A stretch of DNA of 25,118 bases. Origin: Nemertoderma westbladi. Lineage: Eukaryota > Xenacoelomorpha > Nemertodermatida > Nemertodermatidae. Each line of letters begins with the position of its first letter. The stretch's first letter is position 1. The DNA is taken from the NCBI GenBank assembly GCA_032718475.1, contig JAUCBJ010005689.1:1-25118 (forward strand), read 5' to 3'. The notes below the pieces were generated by a model that searched no databases, was not told where the DNA came from, and was given only the letters and a program-made list of their open reading frames with translations. Position numbers and translations under genes: made by a program. This document shows positions 9,121-18,969 of the stretch, piece by piece.

Positions 9121-10316
9121 ACTGAGTGGCATGCTCTAACTTGTAAATTTTTTGAAAATGTAGTTAAAAAAAACTATGAAGGCCTTTTTTTCAAATGAAA
9201 TTTTCCAGTTTTTTTTAATATTTAGGTCGACTTTTCTCAGGAACTACTAGATGGAATTTAGTAAAATTTGGCATTCCAAATTTGAATACGGCGAATACGC
9301 TGAACCAAAAACTTCTCAATCTCCGCCGGGTGTTTTTGAGTTAAACCATATTTTGCGGTAAATAATTGGTTAAATCAAATTTATTAATAGAAAATATGAT
9401 TAAAATTTCAATCATTTTGGTAATTTTTTCGCTTCCACACCTCGAGACAAATGATTTCAACATTCTCACCAAATGTTAGGAAAATCCGTTAAGCCAATCT
9501 CGAAATAAATGTTGGCCTACATTTGTGTTAATAGTGAAATACTATAAATGATAATAAAATAAAATAAATAATAATGGAATTTTGACAGCGGGCTGGTGGT
9601 CCCCTTAATTAAAGTACTTGCAATTTTCATCGATTTTCCCCAGCACAACTCAACTGAGTAAGTCGTATTACAAACATAATCCAGCAATCCCACATAAATG
9701 GATTGAGTGATATTACCCAAAATGAACGAAAAATTTCCGAAAATTTACAAAATATTCCAAGTTCTCAAGGAATTTTATTTATTGATACCGATCGCCAGCG
9801 AGATTAATAAGAAAAACGTCGAGAGAATATTGAAAAATCCAAGTAATAAATAATTATTTTTTACTTTTTTTATATAAAAATTATTGAAATACTTTCGAAA
9901 ATTTTTGAAAGTTTCAATATTTTTATCGATAAAATATGAAAAATGAAATAAAAAAGGGTAAAAAAAGAAGAGAAAATGAACAAATATTTGTGTAAGAACA
10001 CAAGTATTTATGGCGGATATACATGACTCTGTATAAAACAACCTTTTTCTCCGTCGAATTTGACATTTTTCATCACTAAATTCCCTACTACTTTTTTTAT
10101 TTTCTCTCAATTTTCATCAAGCATAATGCCATCACAACATAGCATCTTTTGTACTAATATCCTGAGCATTGGTTTTCTAAGACATCTCCATTTTTGTATG
10201 TTCTAGAATCGAATTGTGTAACTGCCATCCTTTGTCTCTCTCAAAATAATGATACCCAAAATATTGCCCGAATGTACTAAAACCCCCATAAATTTTTACC
10301 CACATTAATTTTTTTA
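9121..10316. other. AT-rich intergenic DNA, no recognised gene
   Basis: Very AT-rich. A 111-codon minus-strand frame at 9775-10110 is rich in Phe, Lys, Asn and Ile with no domain and is probably accidental. Nothing else can be supported. Confidence 0.5.
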
Positions 10317-11437
10317 AAAGCTTTCGACATGGTAGATCGAAAAATACTCTTATGGAAAATTTATTCACAGTTTAATAAAGGGAAGCTATATTGTTTAATC
10401 AAAGGAATTCTCAACAACTCGATTAAAATATATGACGGAGTTCGGTATTCATCACATTATACAACGGAGGAATCAGCTGTCCAATCCGGGCTAGATGAGT
10501 TACATCTCTGGTGCAAAAAGAACAAAATGAGTCTAAATTTGGACAAGACTAATTAATAATGAAGTTCCGAAGAGGCGGTAGACTGGCCACCCAAGACAAA
10601 TTATTTTTCAGCGGCGAGCCAGTTGAAGATAGCAACTAACAGGTATGTTTATCTGGGAATCACTCTCCAGCCGACACTGTGTTTCACACAGCATATAGAA
10701 AACAAGAAGCAACATTCTTACTCATTAATAGGTTGCCACAGACATATCCATCTCGTCTCTATTGAAACTGGCTTAAAAAATTTCAAAATGAAAATTTATC
10801 CTGCCGTATCATACAACTTCCCTGAAATTGCTGAATATTTTACTCTCGCAAACTTAAAGGAAATTGATAAAATCAAATCCAAATTTCTTAATCGCCTCCT
10901 TTGTCTGCCATCTAACTCGTCAGCTACCTTGGCTCACCATCTTACCAAGTGCAACACCTTAGTAGAAGACATTGTAGAACTAGACCCAGGAGTTCCAAAA
11001 CCGTTTGTTCTCGAAGAATATCGTCAGGGTCATGCAGAACGACAAACAAACTTGGAAAATGGAAACTACACTGCAGGCCCAGCGTTTAGCTGTTCAACGT
11101 GGAAACCAATCAAATCGAAACGTTGTAACCAGGGCAACCGCCGATGGTTTTCACCATCTGATATGCGTGAACTCGACTCCATTTCACGACCTTTCCCGAC
11201 GGATTGTTTTTGTAAATTCTGCGGCGAAATAGCCGCTAACCGCTATCAGGTGTTAACCTGTACCTTTTCCCCATCACTTTCAAGTCTAGCGTTGATAGAA
11301 CCTTTATTTGGTTACTTTTAAAGGATATTATTTTCAATTTATAATATTTTACTTAAAACTTTGTTAACTTTAATTAATATATAATTTATAAATAAAGTCA
11401 TCAATTGCCCCGCATGGGGGCGTAAGTAAAAAAAAAA
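10317..11437 (+). pseudogene. Decayed non-LTR (LINE) reverse transcriptase with 3' tail
   Basis: The frame starting KAFDMVDRKILLWKIY (about 10317) is a typical reverse transcriptase block. It jumps to LDELHLWCKKNKMSLNLDKT (about 10494-10553), a motif that normally lies after the catalytic YADD box; the YADD region itself is absent, so there is an internal deletion. A stop follows, then MKFRRGGRLATQDKLFFSG (from about 10559). A frameshift near 10620 leads to RYVYLGITL and further C-terminal thumb-like sequence in a 232-codon frame to 11321. That frame ends with a Cys motif FCKFCGE. Downstream an AATAAA, a GCCCC-GCAT-GGGGC hairpin at 11407-11421 and a ten-A tail (11428-11437) mark the 3' end. 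The element is dead by deletion, stop and frameshift. The clade is not certain. Confidence 0.75.
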
Positions 11438-11919
11438 CATTAATTTTATCCCGAAATTTCCATAGAAGATAGCCAACATATCTAGGTCCATTCCAAGTCT
11501 TGGACTGAGAACTTCCTTATACATGAAATATTTCACATGTAATTAAAAGCATCAAATGTATAAAAAAATTTCAAAAACCGACACCAGCAACAAAAGTAGG
11601 AAATTTTTCGAACAATAGAGTTTACGAAGCTATCCGTTTACTTACTCAGGTTTGAATAGGAAAAGATTACAGATCATTGTGTTAAAAAGCTCAATAATGA
11701 TGATAATTATATAAAGATGAAGCTCTCTATCGGGTCAGACCCCCCCCCCCCCCCCCCCCACAACCCGTAATATAAAATCTAAGTCCATTCGTCGGTCAGA
11801 GTGCCGGGTGTCCGGCACCAGTAGTATTATTTTAAATTACATAAAATGGGGTTAATTCGCAATAATAGTAATAAAGAAAATAGTTGTTTATATTGCCACT
11901 AGTCTGTGAGTACTTTATA
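11438..11919. other. Intergenic DNA between LINE remnant and WTAP-like gene
   Basis: No ORF of note. Contains the poly(C) tract at 11740-11759. This is the 3' flank of the minus-strand WTAP-like gene, but no clear poly(A) signal on that strand is seen close to the stop codon. Confidence 0.45.
11740..11759. repeat. Poly(dC) homopolymer, 20 nt
   Basis: Uninterrupted run of 20 C. Such a run can form G-quadruplex-like structures on the other strand and is prone to sequencing length error. Confidence 0.9.
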
Positions 11920-13014
11920 TCACCGCCGTTTACTTTTATTCCCTTCCTCGGCGTCCCCCGTCGGCGGACTGTTTAGTTTCCGTTTACTTCTCCGCGGCGA
12001 CGCTGCTATCTCATCCTCTTTATCTGCTCCGGTTTCCTCTACCGGGGCCTCTAAGTCTTTCTCGACGAGAGCAGTCTGCGGTTCCTCAGTTGCCGTGGCG
12101 ACCGTATCCACGGGCGGTTGCTCGCCGGATAAAACAATCCCGTTGCTCTTCAGCAGCTCCTCCAGTCTCTGTATGTAGCACCTGTCCGTCTGAGCGACAC
12201 CTCTCGCCTCCTTCAGCTCGTCCTGCAGTCCAACTATAGTCGCCTGCAATGCGTTCACTTCCTCGTCCAACTCAACTATAAACTCATTTAGCTCGTCCTG
12301 ACTACCTTTCAGCTGTTCGCTGTACTTCTTCTGCAGGGCCAACTCGGCCTCTAGTTGGGCCACTCGACCGGAGGAGATCTGCGTGCCAAGGTCCTGGTTC
12401 TCCTGGATGAGTTGTCGACACTTGGACATGAGTTTGCGGCCGGTGTTGGTGTCCGGGGTGAACTTGTAGGAGACTAACTCGTTCTGGATTTGGTCCAACT
12501 TCTCTTTGTTGACTGTGAGCTCTTTCCGCATGCGAGAGAACAGGAGGTTTACCGCGGGGTCCAAGAGAACGTTGGAGAGCTGCACAGGTGGCGGCACAAC
12601 GAGGGTGGACGTTAGCGGGCGGAGGGGGGTCACCACCGTAGGTTCTACAGGCTGGGCCGCAGCTCGCGGTGGATCGCAGAGACTCAACACCGGTTCGTTC
12701 GCTACAACCGAACCCACAGCTAACGCCGGGTGCGGGGTAAACCTGCTGTTTTCAGTACCGGTACGGCTGTTATCACCTATCTCGATATGTTCCCTATCAT
12801 TATTTAATCTAATTTCAGAGGATTGATGACCATCTGCGGGACTTAACGACTCAGTGAGAACGCCACTACAATCCTCATCATTGTCACCGGTTGTTCCGGC
12901 ATCTTCTTTGTTATCTTCCGTAACTGCGCTGTTTTGACTTATGTTCCATTTTCTACCTCCGGCACCACGGAATTCCTCTGCTGCAGTCAATCTCCTGCCA
13001 CCGTGGTCATTCAT
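11920..13014 (-). CDS. WTAP: WTAP/Fl(2)d-like m6A methyltransferase regulatory subunit, single exon, divergent N-terminus
   Basis: 364 residues from the ATG at 13014-13012 to TGA at 11922-11920. The frame is also open upstream to a GTG at 13092, but the ATG is the sensible start. WTAP is the nuclear scaffold of the METTL3/METTL14 N6-methyladenosine writer and acts in splicing (Fl(2)d in flies). Residues 146-290 match the family core: LLDPAVNLLFSRMRKEL, SYKFTPDTNTGRKLMSKCRQLIQENQDLG, and the hallmark RVAQLEAELALQKKYSEQLK-GSQDELNEFIVELDEEV, a long coiled coil. The C-terminus has two basic clusters (PRRSKRK and KSKRR, about 340-364) fitting a nuclear localisation signal. Residues 1-144 are low-complexity, acidic and Pro/Thr-rich. 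They do not resemble the conserved N-terminal coiled coil of WTAP, which contacts the methyltransferase. At 12620-12580 the minus strand reads CTAAC, a pyrimidine-rich tract, then CAG just before the conserved block, so an intron with upstream exons cannot be excluded. The core call is firm; the N-terminal half is not. Confidence 0.85.
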   Translation of the reverse strand: MNDHGGRRLTAAEEFRGAGGRKWNISQNSAVTEDNKEDAGTTGDNDEDCSGVLTESLSPADGHQSSEIRLNNDREHIEIGDNSRTGTENSRFTPHPALAVGSVVANEPVLSLCDPPRAAAQPVEPTVVTPLRPLTSTLVVPPPVQLSNVLLDPAVNLLFSRMRKELTVNKEKLDQIQNELVSYKFTPDTNTGRKLMSKCRQLIQENQDLGTQISSGRVAQLEAELALQKKYSEQLKGSQDELNEFIVELDEEVNALQATIVGLQDELKEARGVAQTDRCYIQRLEELLKSNGIVLSGEQPPVDTVATATEEPQTALVEKDLEAPVEETGADKEDEIAASPRRSKRKLNSPPTGDAEEGNKSKRR

Positions 13015-13780
13015 TTCGATACCGAGGGAACACCTTACTGCCTTATGTAGTTCTGAGCCACACCGTGTGCGTGCTGATTGAGGCAGGAGCACTGGTCAGC
13101 TGGTTGTGGTTTGGTTGCTGGTCACAGAGCAGCCGAGTAGCCCACTACAGTAAACCTACTGTGTGACTGTGTGTATTCAATGACAGAGACAGTGCTGCAG
13201 TCGCAGTGTACAGTTCACAAGGGGAGTCCCCAGCGTTTAACTCATCAAAATCATAATCTGCAGTGTACTGACTGGGACTGGAACTGTGTGCACTAGATTC
13301 GAATATCACCAAGTGCATTCGCACTCCTGATGTACTGTAGTTTTTTTTAGACTGCTTAGTCTAGCGCTTTTTTTTTAATGACAAACTAGACAAAGATATA
13401 AAAAGACACATAAAAGTTATAAAAAAAAGAAATACCTCACCCACCACCGCAGGCTACTGTACAATGTTGCTTCGCTTAGATCTTAGAATATAATATTGTT
13501 AATTGTAGTGCTGTAGTCCTGTAGTAGAGCTAAAAGTTCTTGATCATTGGAAATTTCTTACAACAGATGCATCCGATTTGATTTCTCAAACTTTAATGAA
13601 CTCAATATAATATGCTTGAAATGTAACCGGGCTTGTAATGTAATTGGTCATATAATTATTTGATACCTTCTCAAACTCAATTCATTCTACTAATGCTCGT
13701 AGGGCGCAGGCGACACGAAAGAGAAAGGCAGCTGCATTTCCACCCCATTAGGACTTTAGGACCCCATTAGGCGCATTCCA
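13015..13780. other. Upstream flank of WTAP-like gene, no further exon recognised
   Basis: I searched the minus strand for the missing WTAP N-terminal motif (a DELILRW-like helix) and did not see it here. T-runs and A-runs occur near 13338-13430. Promoter elements cannot be fixed. Confidence 0.4.
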
Positions 13781-13815
13781 TAGGACCGTTTCAGTCTGAC
13801 TTAGATATACTGTAG

Positions 13816-14372
13816 ACCTGGAGCACCATGTGGCAGACTACAGTATTCAACAGCAAGAAGTGCAAAATAATGCACCTATAGGATTCAGTAACCCCGATCC
13901 CGGTATTCAGTACACTCTCGTTATTGGAAACGGTTCATTCGAGAAGGATCTCGGTGTGACGTTCCACTATTTTATATTTGGGTTGCAATTTATAGCTTTC
14001 TTCTCGTAATTTATATTAGTTTATTATCTGCATTGAACTGCTTGATCGCACTGATGATGGTTATTTGATATAATCGAAACGTTTGCTTTTTGGTAATATT
14101 TTACTATGAAATTCAGGACACTTAGCGCTGGTTTTTCTTTTCATTATTTCTCTTCGCTTTCTCGCCTCGAAATCTACTAACTAACGATATCGAAAGGGTT
14201 CAGTTTAAATTCTTAAAAAACTTCCTTTGTGCCCGTAAGTCAACTATGCTTTGTCTTTTGTTTATGGTGAGTCGGGGGTTTTTCCACTGCGGTTGACAGG
14301 AAATTTCCAATAATTAAATATTGGCCTCGTCTGTTGGATTTACCTGAGGCTGAGAGTCGTCTTATGTAAGCG
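13816..14372 (+). pseudogene. Second decayed LINE reverse transcriptase (thumb/C-terminal fragments)
   Basis: Fragmentary frames on the plus strand spell reverse transcriptase C-terminal motifs: FNSKKCKIMHL (about 13847-13879), then after a frameshift IGFSNPDPGIQYTLVI...FEKDLGVTF (about 13878-13965). After some 200 bp of unrelated DNA come IERVQFKFLKNFLCARKST (about 14189-14245) and, in another frame, DRKFPIIKYWPRLLDLPEAESRLM ending in a stop at about 14370. Their order (FNxxKCKxMH, EKDLGV, IERVQxKFL, IxYWxRL) is that of CR1/Jockey-type elements. It is inactivated by frameshifts and gaps and is distinct from the remnant at 10.3 kb. Confidence 0.7.
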
Positions 14373-14430
14373 GGCCTACCTGATGTCAATGAGTGGCATT
14401 AATGCAGTGCTGTGTCTACCAATTACAGTA

Positions 14431-14512
14431 TGTCAAATTATTTATATTATTTATATTATATTTATTTTATGTCAAATTATTTATATTATATTTATTTATG
14501 TCAATTTTTTTA
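14431..14512. repeat. Short tandem repeat, TGTCAAATTATTTATATTAT type, three copies
   Basis: TGTCAA followed by ATTTATATTAT-like sequence starts at 14431, 14470 and 14499 (units of 39 and 29 bp, the last degenerate). It lies just after the LINE remnant and may be part of its decayed 3' region. Confidence 0.6.
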
Positions 14513-15428
14513 TGTATTTGACTGTTTGAGCGACGGTTTGCAATTTTGGGTTGCTATAGCTTCTGTACCTTTGCCTTCCTTCCCATCCCACAAGTTTGCT
14601 CGCCTGTAGCTTTAATGATCCAGAACAAATTTTGTTTATGCTGTTATGTTGTTTGTGTTTAATTCTAATTTTCGGTCTAATTTATATATCTTCATTATTT
14701 ATGTAATTTTTGGAACTTCCTGCAGTCCTGGGGCCATCACGTTGAGAATACTGTTACTGTATCGTTCAGTCGTGTATGTATAGGCCTAAACTGGTACTAT
14801 GGTATACTCTGTGATGAATTGCAGAATTGTGGATTGGATTGTAATTTTTACAGTGTGGTATAAACCAGTGTAAACTAATACAGTACCTACCGGTACCGGC
14901 GGTAATAGCCTTAACTGTCCGATTTTTTTTAATAAATTGCAATTGCTACTATTTTACTTGTGTTACTTTGTACAGCATTGCCTGTTGTTAGCTATTTTCA
15001 GTGTTATTTCAGTACTTATTTAGGCCTAAATAGGCCTATATAATACCACCGATATTATACCAGTATACCGGCGTGTCCCTGTGTCCGTGAGTTTTTAGGA
15101 ATTGAAATTGAAATATTATATAGGCCTAGTCGCTAGTCCTAGTATATAGGCCTAGTCAGACATTACCGGTATCGAATCAAAACATTTCATAATTACAAAT
15201 TAATTGCAGTACCTACCGGTACCTGCCTACTGGTCGCGGTTGAACGGTTATGCCTTATTTTCATCGCTGTTCGCGCTTATAGCAGTACAGCAGTAGGCCT
15301 ATAGCAGTACTGCAGTAAGTATAGGCTTAATAAGGTACTAATTTGACTACCGGTACGCGTACGACTGTACTTAATTTAATTCTGTAATTAAGTATTTGCT
15401 TGAATGGTGTTAATAATATAATTTGGCT
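14513..15428 (+). promoter_or_regulatory. Palindrome-dense 5' flank of the cold-shock gene
   Basis: No ORF. Between 14781 and 15355 there are six TAGGCCTA (14781, 15021, 15031, 15121, 15147, 15294) and four TACCGGTA (14888, 15164, 15214, 15348), together with CAGTAC/GTACTG strings. These 8-bp palindromes are each expected less than once in the entire window by chance. They could be binding sites or remnants of a repeat family; the regulatory role is inferred only from position upstream of the gene at 15429. Confidence 0.45.
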
Positions 15429-15995
15429 ATGTCTATTGAACGCGGTGTTTGTAAGAAATTTAACGATGAGAAAGGGTTCGGTTTTATAGCCCCAGACGAT
15501 GGCGGGGATGATTTGTTTGTACACCAAACCCAAATCCATGCGAAAGGTTACCGGACGTTGGGCGAAGGGGAGAAGGTTGAGTTCGTACGGGCTAACGACG
15601 ACCGTAACGGAAAGGTGAAGGCGACGAAAGTTACTGGTCCCAATGGTGCCTACGTCCAGGGCTGTTCCAACGACGATGGGGGTGGTAGGGGTGGACGATC
15701 GGGTGGTGGCTACGGAGGTGGGGGGTACGGTGGTGGAAATTACGGGGGTGGGGGTTATGGGGGTGGCCCTGGCGGCGGCGGGTACGGGGGCTACTCTTCT
15801 GGCGGGGGTGCGTATGCGGGTGGAGGAGGGTACGGGGGTGGGGGAGGGTATGGGGGTGGGGGAGGGTATGGAGGCGGGGGTTACGGTGGAGGGGGGTATG
15901 GGTCGGGAGGTTACGGGGGAGGTGGTTATGATGGGGGGAGGGGTGGTGGGGGTTACGGGGGTGGGAATTACGGGGGCGGTGGGGGCTATTACTAG
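15429..15995 (+). CDS. Cold-shock-domain protein with Gly/Tyr-rich C-terminal tail
   Basis: 188 residues from ATG at 15429 to TAG at 15993-15995. The frame extends two codons upstream, but only to a TTG. Residues 3-70 form a cold-shock domain, a five-stranded OB fold that binds single-stranded RNA or DNA. RNP1 is KGFGFI (15-20) and RNP2 DLFVH (28-32). The usual Trp of the KWFN motif is replaced (CKKFN, 8-12). The domain ends with GPNGAYVQG (about 70-78). Residues 85-188 are almost only Gly, Tyr and some Ser, Asn and Arg, in GGGGY-type repeats, a low-complexity tail of the kind that promotes RNA binding and condensate formation. The layout resembles plant GRP2/cold-shock proteins more than animal Y-box or LIN28 proteins: no zinc knuckles are present, unlike LIN28 and the plant proteins. 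A role as RNA chaperone is likely; the exact orthologue is uncertain. It is a single exon. Confidence 0.9.
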   Translation: MSIERGVCKKFNDEKGFGFIAPDDGGDDLFVHQTQIHAKGYRTLGEGEKVEFVRANDDRNGKVKATKVTGPNGAYVQGCSNDDGGGRGGRSGGGYGGGGYGGGNYGGGGYGGGPGGGGYGGYSSGGGAYAGGGGYGGGGGYGGGGGYGGGGYGGGGYGSGGYGGGGYDGGRGGGGYGGGNYGGGGGYY

Positions 15996-16949
15996 CGGTT
16001 GTCGAGTTGCCTGATGTAACAAACGTACAGTGACGGACTGATGATACATTATGTCAACTTCCCAGGGCTCCGCCAAAACTTAACGTGTCGCCATCATTAT
16101 CGGATTGTATATACATACAGACAGACACCTTCTAATAATATATACACTGTTAATTAATAACGAAAATTTAAACAATTATTTTTCATCTGTTATAAATGTA
16201 AAGAAATTATTCACTGTGACTCAAACACGAAGATTGCTGTATCTTGTATAATTTTTATTTATCCAGGAATTATAATAATATGTGATGCAATTCGGTGCAT
16301 CATTGTATTATGCGCTGTGTGTGTATTATGTAATGTTTAATGCAAATTATTTTGTAGATTGATTTAATTGTCAATTATGCTACCATTAATTGACAACAAG
16401 TGCTACTGATCGGTTGTTTTGTAATTTGTTCCAGGACTATGGTTAAGGTCGGGACGTAATGGAATGCGGATAGTTGCTGTGTGCGACTATTTGTATCTCC
16501 TACCTGCTGTGAAATTATTTTGCGTTCATTTCTTATGTTACTGTATTGCATGTTTGCTGTCTATTAATTATTGTCAGTTTAATTGATAATATTAATAGTA
16601 GTCTATGTAGCCAGATTTGAGTCTCTACCATTTTATATTGACGGTAAATTATTTTTTTATGGAGTCAGTAGCCTTGTGTTTAACATTTGAGATGAATTGA
16701 ATATTAACAGTAACTTACAACTTGTCAATCAATCTTACCTTTACCTACATAGTGCAATGAGTTTTCAAGTGCGGTGCAGTGTCATCTATATTAATTGTAA
16801 TCTTGAGAATATGACGTGTTTGAGGTGTTGGCGGTATTATGTGCGCAATTATATTATGCGTTCGTTTTCTATCATCGTGCATTTATAAATGTGAAATACC
16901 ACCATTTAATAATACAAAAATATTACATATTGTAGTCATTTATTTGTTA
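15996..16949 (+). other. 3' flank of cold-shock gene, AT-rich
   Basis: No coding region. It presumably includes the 3' UTR; no AATAAA close to the stop codon was noticed. Short frames near 16697-16950 have no domain. Confidence 0.45.
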
Positions 16950-16969
16950 GGGGGGGGGGGGGGGGGGGG
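16950..16969. repeat. Poly(dG) homopolymer, 20 nt
   Basis: Uninterrupted run of 20 G followed by TGG. One of three near-equal G/C homopolymers in the window; a 12-G run also lies at 17947-17958. Confidence 0.9.
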
Positions 16970-18969
16970 TGGTTGCGGCAGACTTCTCAGCGGTTCCTTT
17001 TCCCCTTTTTCCCCGGTTTTATTATCCTCTTACTCCTGTATACGGGGTATCACATCCATAATTACCGGTATCAAACTTCACAAGACCTCTATTTAGACTA
17101 TTTGGGAGGTAATCCATAACATTGCTGAACATTGTGGGTAGAAAGCCTTTTTCTCCTTTATTGCTATTAGCACTTTTTGGGAATTATTGGATTCATTCAT
17201 AACCTTGTTTTATGTTTATTCATTTTGGTTTCCTTGTCCCCTTGTTTTTATCACTTGAGGTTCATTTATTCCTCTTTCCTCTAGAATTTTTGGGGTCCTA
17301 TTTTATTAAATTTGATTGGCTTGTTGCGGTGGGGTCAGACCGCATGTGTTTTTGGGCAGTTTGTTTTAAAGCGGTTTCAATTGTAAAATTTTATGATGAT
17401 TCCGATTCCGAATAAATTTTTCGATACGTTGTTTCGTTCTCGAGTTATGTAAATATTTGTAATTTTCACCCAAAACTTTAAAGTTCGTACTATCTACTTT
17501 TTTGACTAATCAACCGATTTTCGTTTACATAATATCTAGAGAAATATTCCGCGCAAAAATTGAAGGCAACAGAATAAACCATAATCACAATACCGAGGTG
17601 GGACATAAATAATATATGACCTACACTTTAATCCCTCTTCCGTATTCTCACTAAAAGTACTAAGAACCCATAGAAGGCCTACCCACAGAATCAAAATGGC
17701 TTCTACCATGGTTGTTTATGATTGATGTCTAACATACGTCGCAAGATTTATTTTCATTATTACTATCGACTCACTTTTGCTGCCAATAATCTTGGGCGGC
17801 ACTTCCCAAACTGTCTAAAAATCTGGAACTCACCGCCTGTCAGTACATGTGCCATTCACACAAATTCACCAAAGAGTAAACCTATTTTTAACGCCTCGTC
17901 AATTCGTAGGCCTCTGTCATGGTTAATTGGTGATGCGCCCTGGGACGGGGGGGGGGGGCTAATAATAACCGGAATGTCGACAAAATTACGCCGCCACAAC
18001 TCCCTAGCTCCCATGGGCTGTCCACCATGCTTATTCGCTCCATGAGGCCGCCAAAGCACTAGATTGTGCACTGGCTGGTCCTCACGGCGAAAGCAATCTC
18101 ATGCAAACCAGAGGTGGCTCCGTTTAACTGTCAAGCTTTGGGGGACTAATGAAACACCTATGTTGTATAGAGTCTCATTGGAGATATTTTCATTGTCACA
18201 GTAAACCCAACGTACAGTTACAGTACATTAGCATTCTTGTATATGTGCCATCCACAGATTTGTTGCCTTCAGCAGTTAGAGCCAAGCATGGACTCACTTA
18301 TAAATAAGAGTACGTGTGTCTAATAATGGGGGCTATCTCATGTTTGTAGCTGTGTGGTAGTAGAGGGCAATATTATATAGATAGAACAAGTCCAGTACGG
18401 TCGGTTCATTTGAAATTAAGATTTATTTCTTAATATAATCTAACATTAGGTTGTTTGCTTCTAATTCCTAGTTGCCCGAATTATCAATCGCTTGACAATT
18501 TTTGGATAATTGTTGTCGTAGCGAAATGTATTTTTTTCATCATAAAAAATTGATGGTATATCATTACAATAATTTCAAATTTCAATGATCGCATAACAAC
18601 TGAAGAGAGTTGTTTCCGATTACTCAACTAATTTCAAGGGGGAAGTTACAGTACAATACGGTATTTTACAATAGAAGACACGTTATAGACGACAAATCGG
18701 AAAAACCTAAAACGCCAATGTCGCCAAACTGTAGCAACACATCATACTGGCACAGCAAGAAAGATGATTATTGATAACTTATGATACGCATACCATTCAG
18801 TTGATCAGACCACGTTTGTATGAATTTGAACTCTAAACATCGTCAATATACAGTAATACTGTAATGCAGTAATGAACACTGGTATTGATTGCTAGAGTAT
18901 GCCGAATGCAGTACGTAGACGTACACACCCAGTTACGTTACTCAGTCAGCTGTTGGTTGTTATTCAGCC
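16970..18969. other. Intergenic region between cold-shock gene and TMEM183, no gene recognised
   Basis: About 2 kb. A TACCGGTA lies at 17063 and a 12-G run at 17947-17958. Frames of 67-107 codons (for example plus 17722-18045) have no recognisable domain. The segment 17750-18130 is less AT-rich than its surroundings and may be an old mobile-element fragment, but I could not identify protein motifs. The last few hundred bases form the 5' flank of TMEM183. Confidence 0.4.

Noticed and set aside
9775-10110. 111-codon Phe/Lys/Asn-rich minus-strand ORF
   Set aside because: Composition follows the AT-rich DNA, no domain, and no conserved pattern; probably chance.
12506-12826. 106-codon plus-strand ORF
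   Set aside because: Shadow of the WTAP-like gene on the other strand; Arg/Gly/Thr composition without a domain.
15327-16076. 249-codon Pro/Thr-rich ORF on the minus strand
   Set aside because: It is the antisense of the glycine codons of the cold-shock protein; GGN repeats leave the opposite strand open and read as Pro/Thr.
17722-18045. 107-codon plus-strand ORF containing the 12-G run
   Set aside because: No recognisable domain, and the frame depends on the exact length of a homopolymer.
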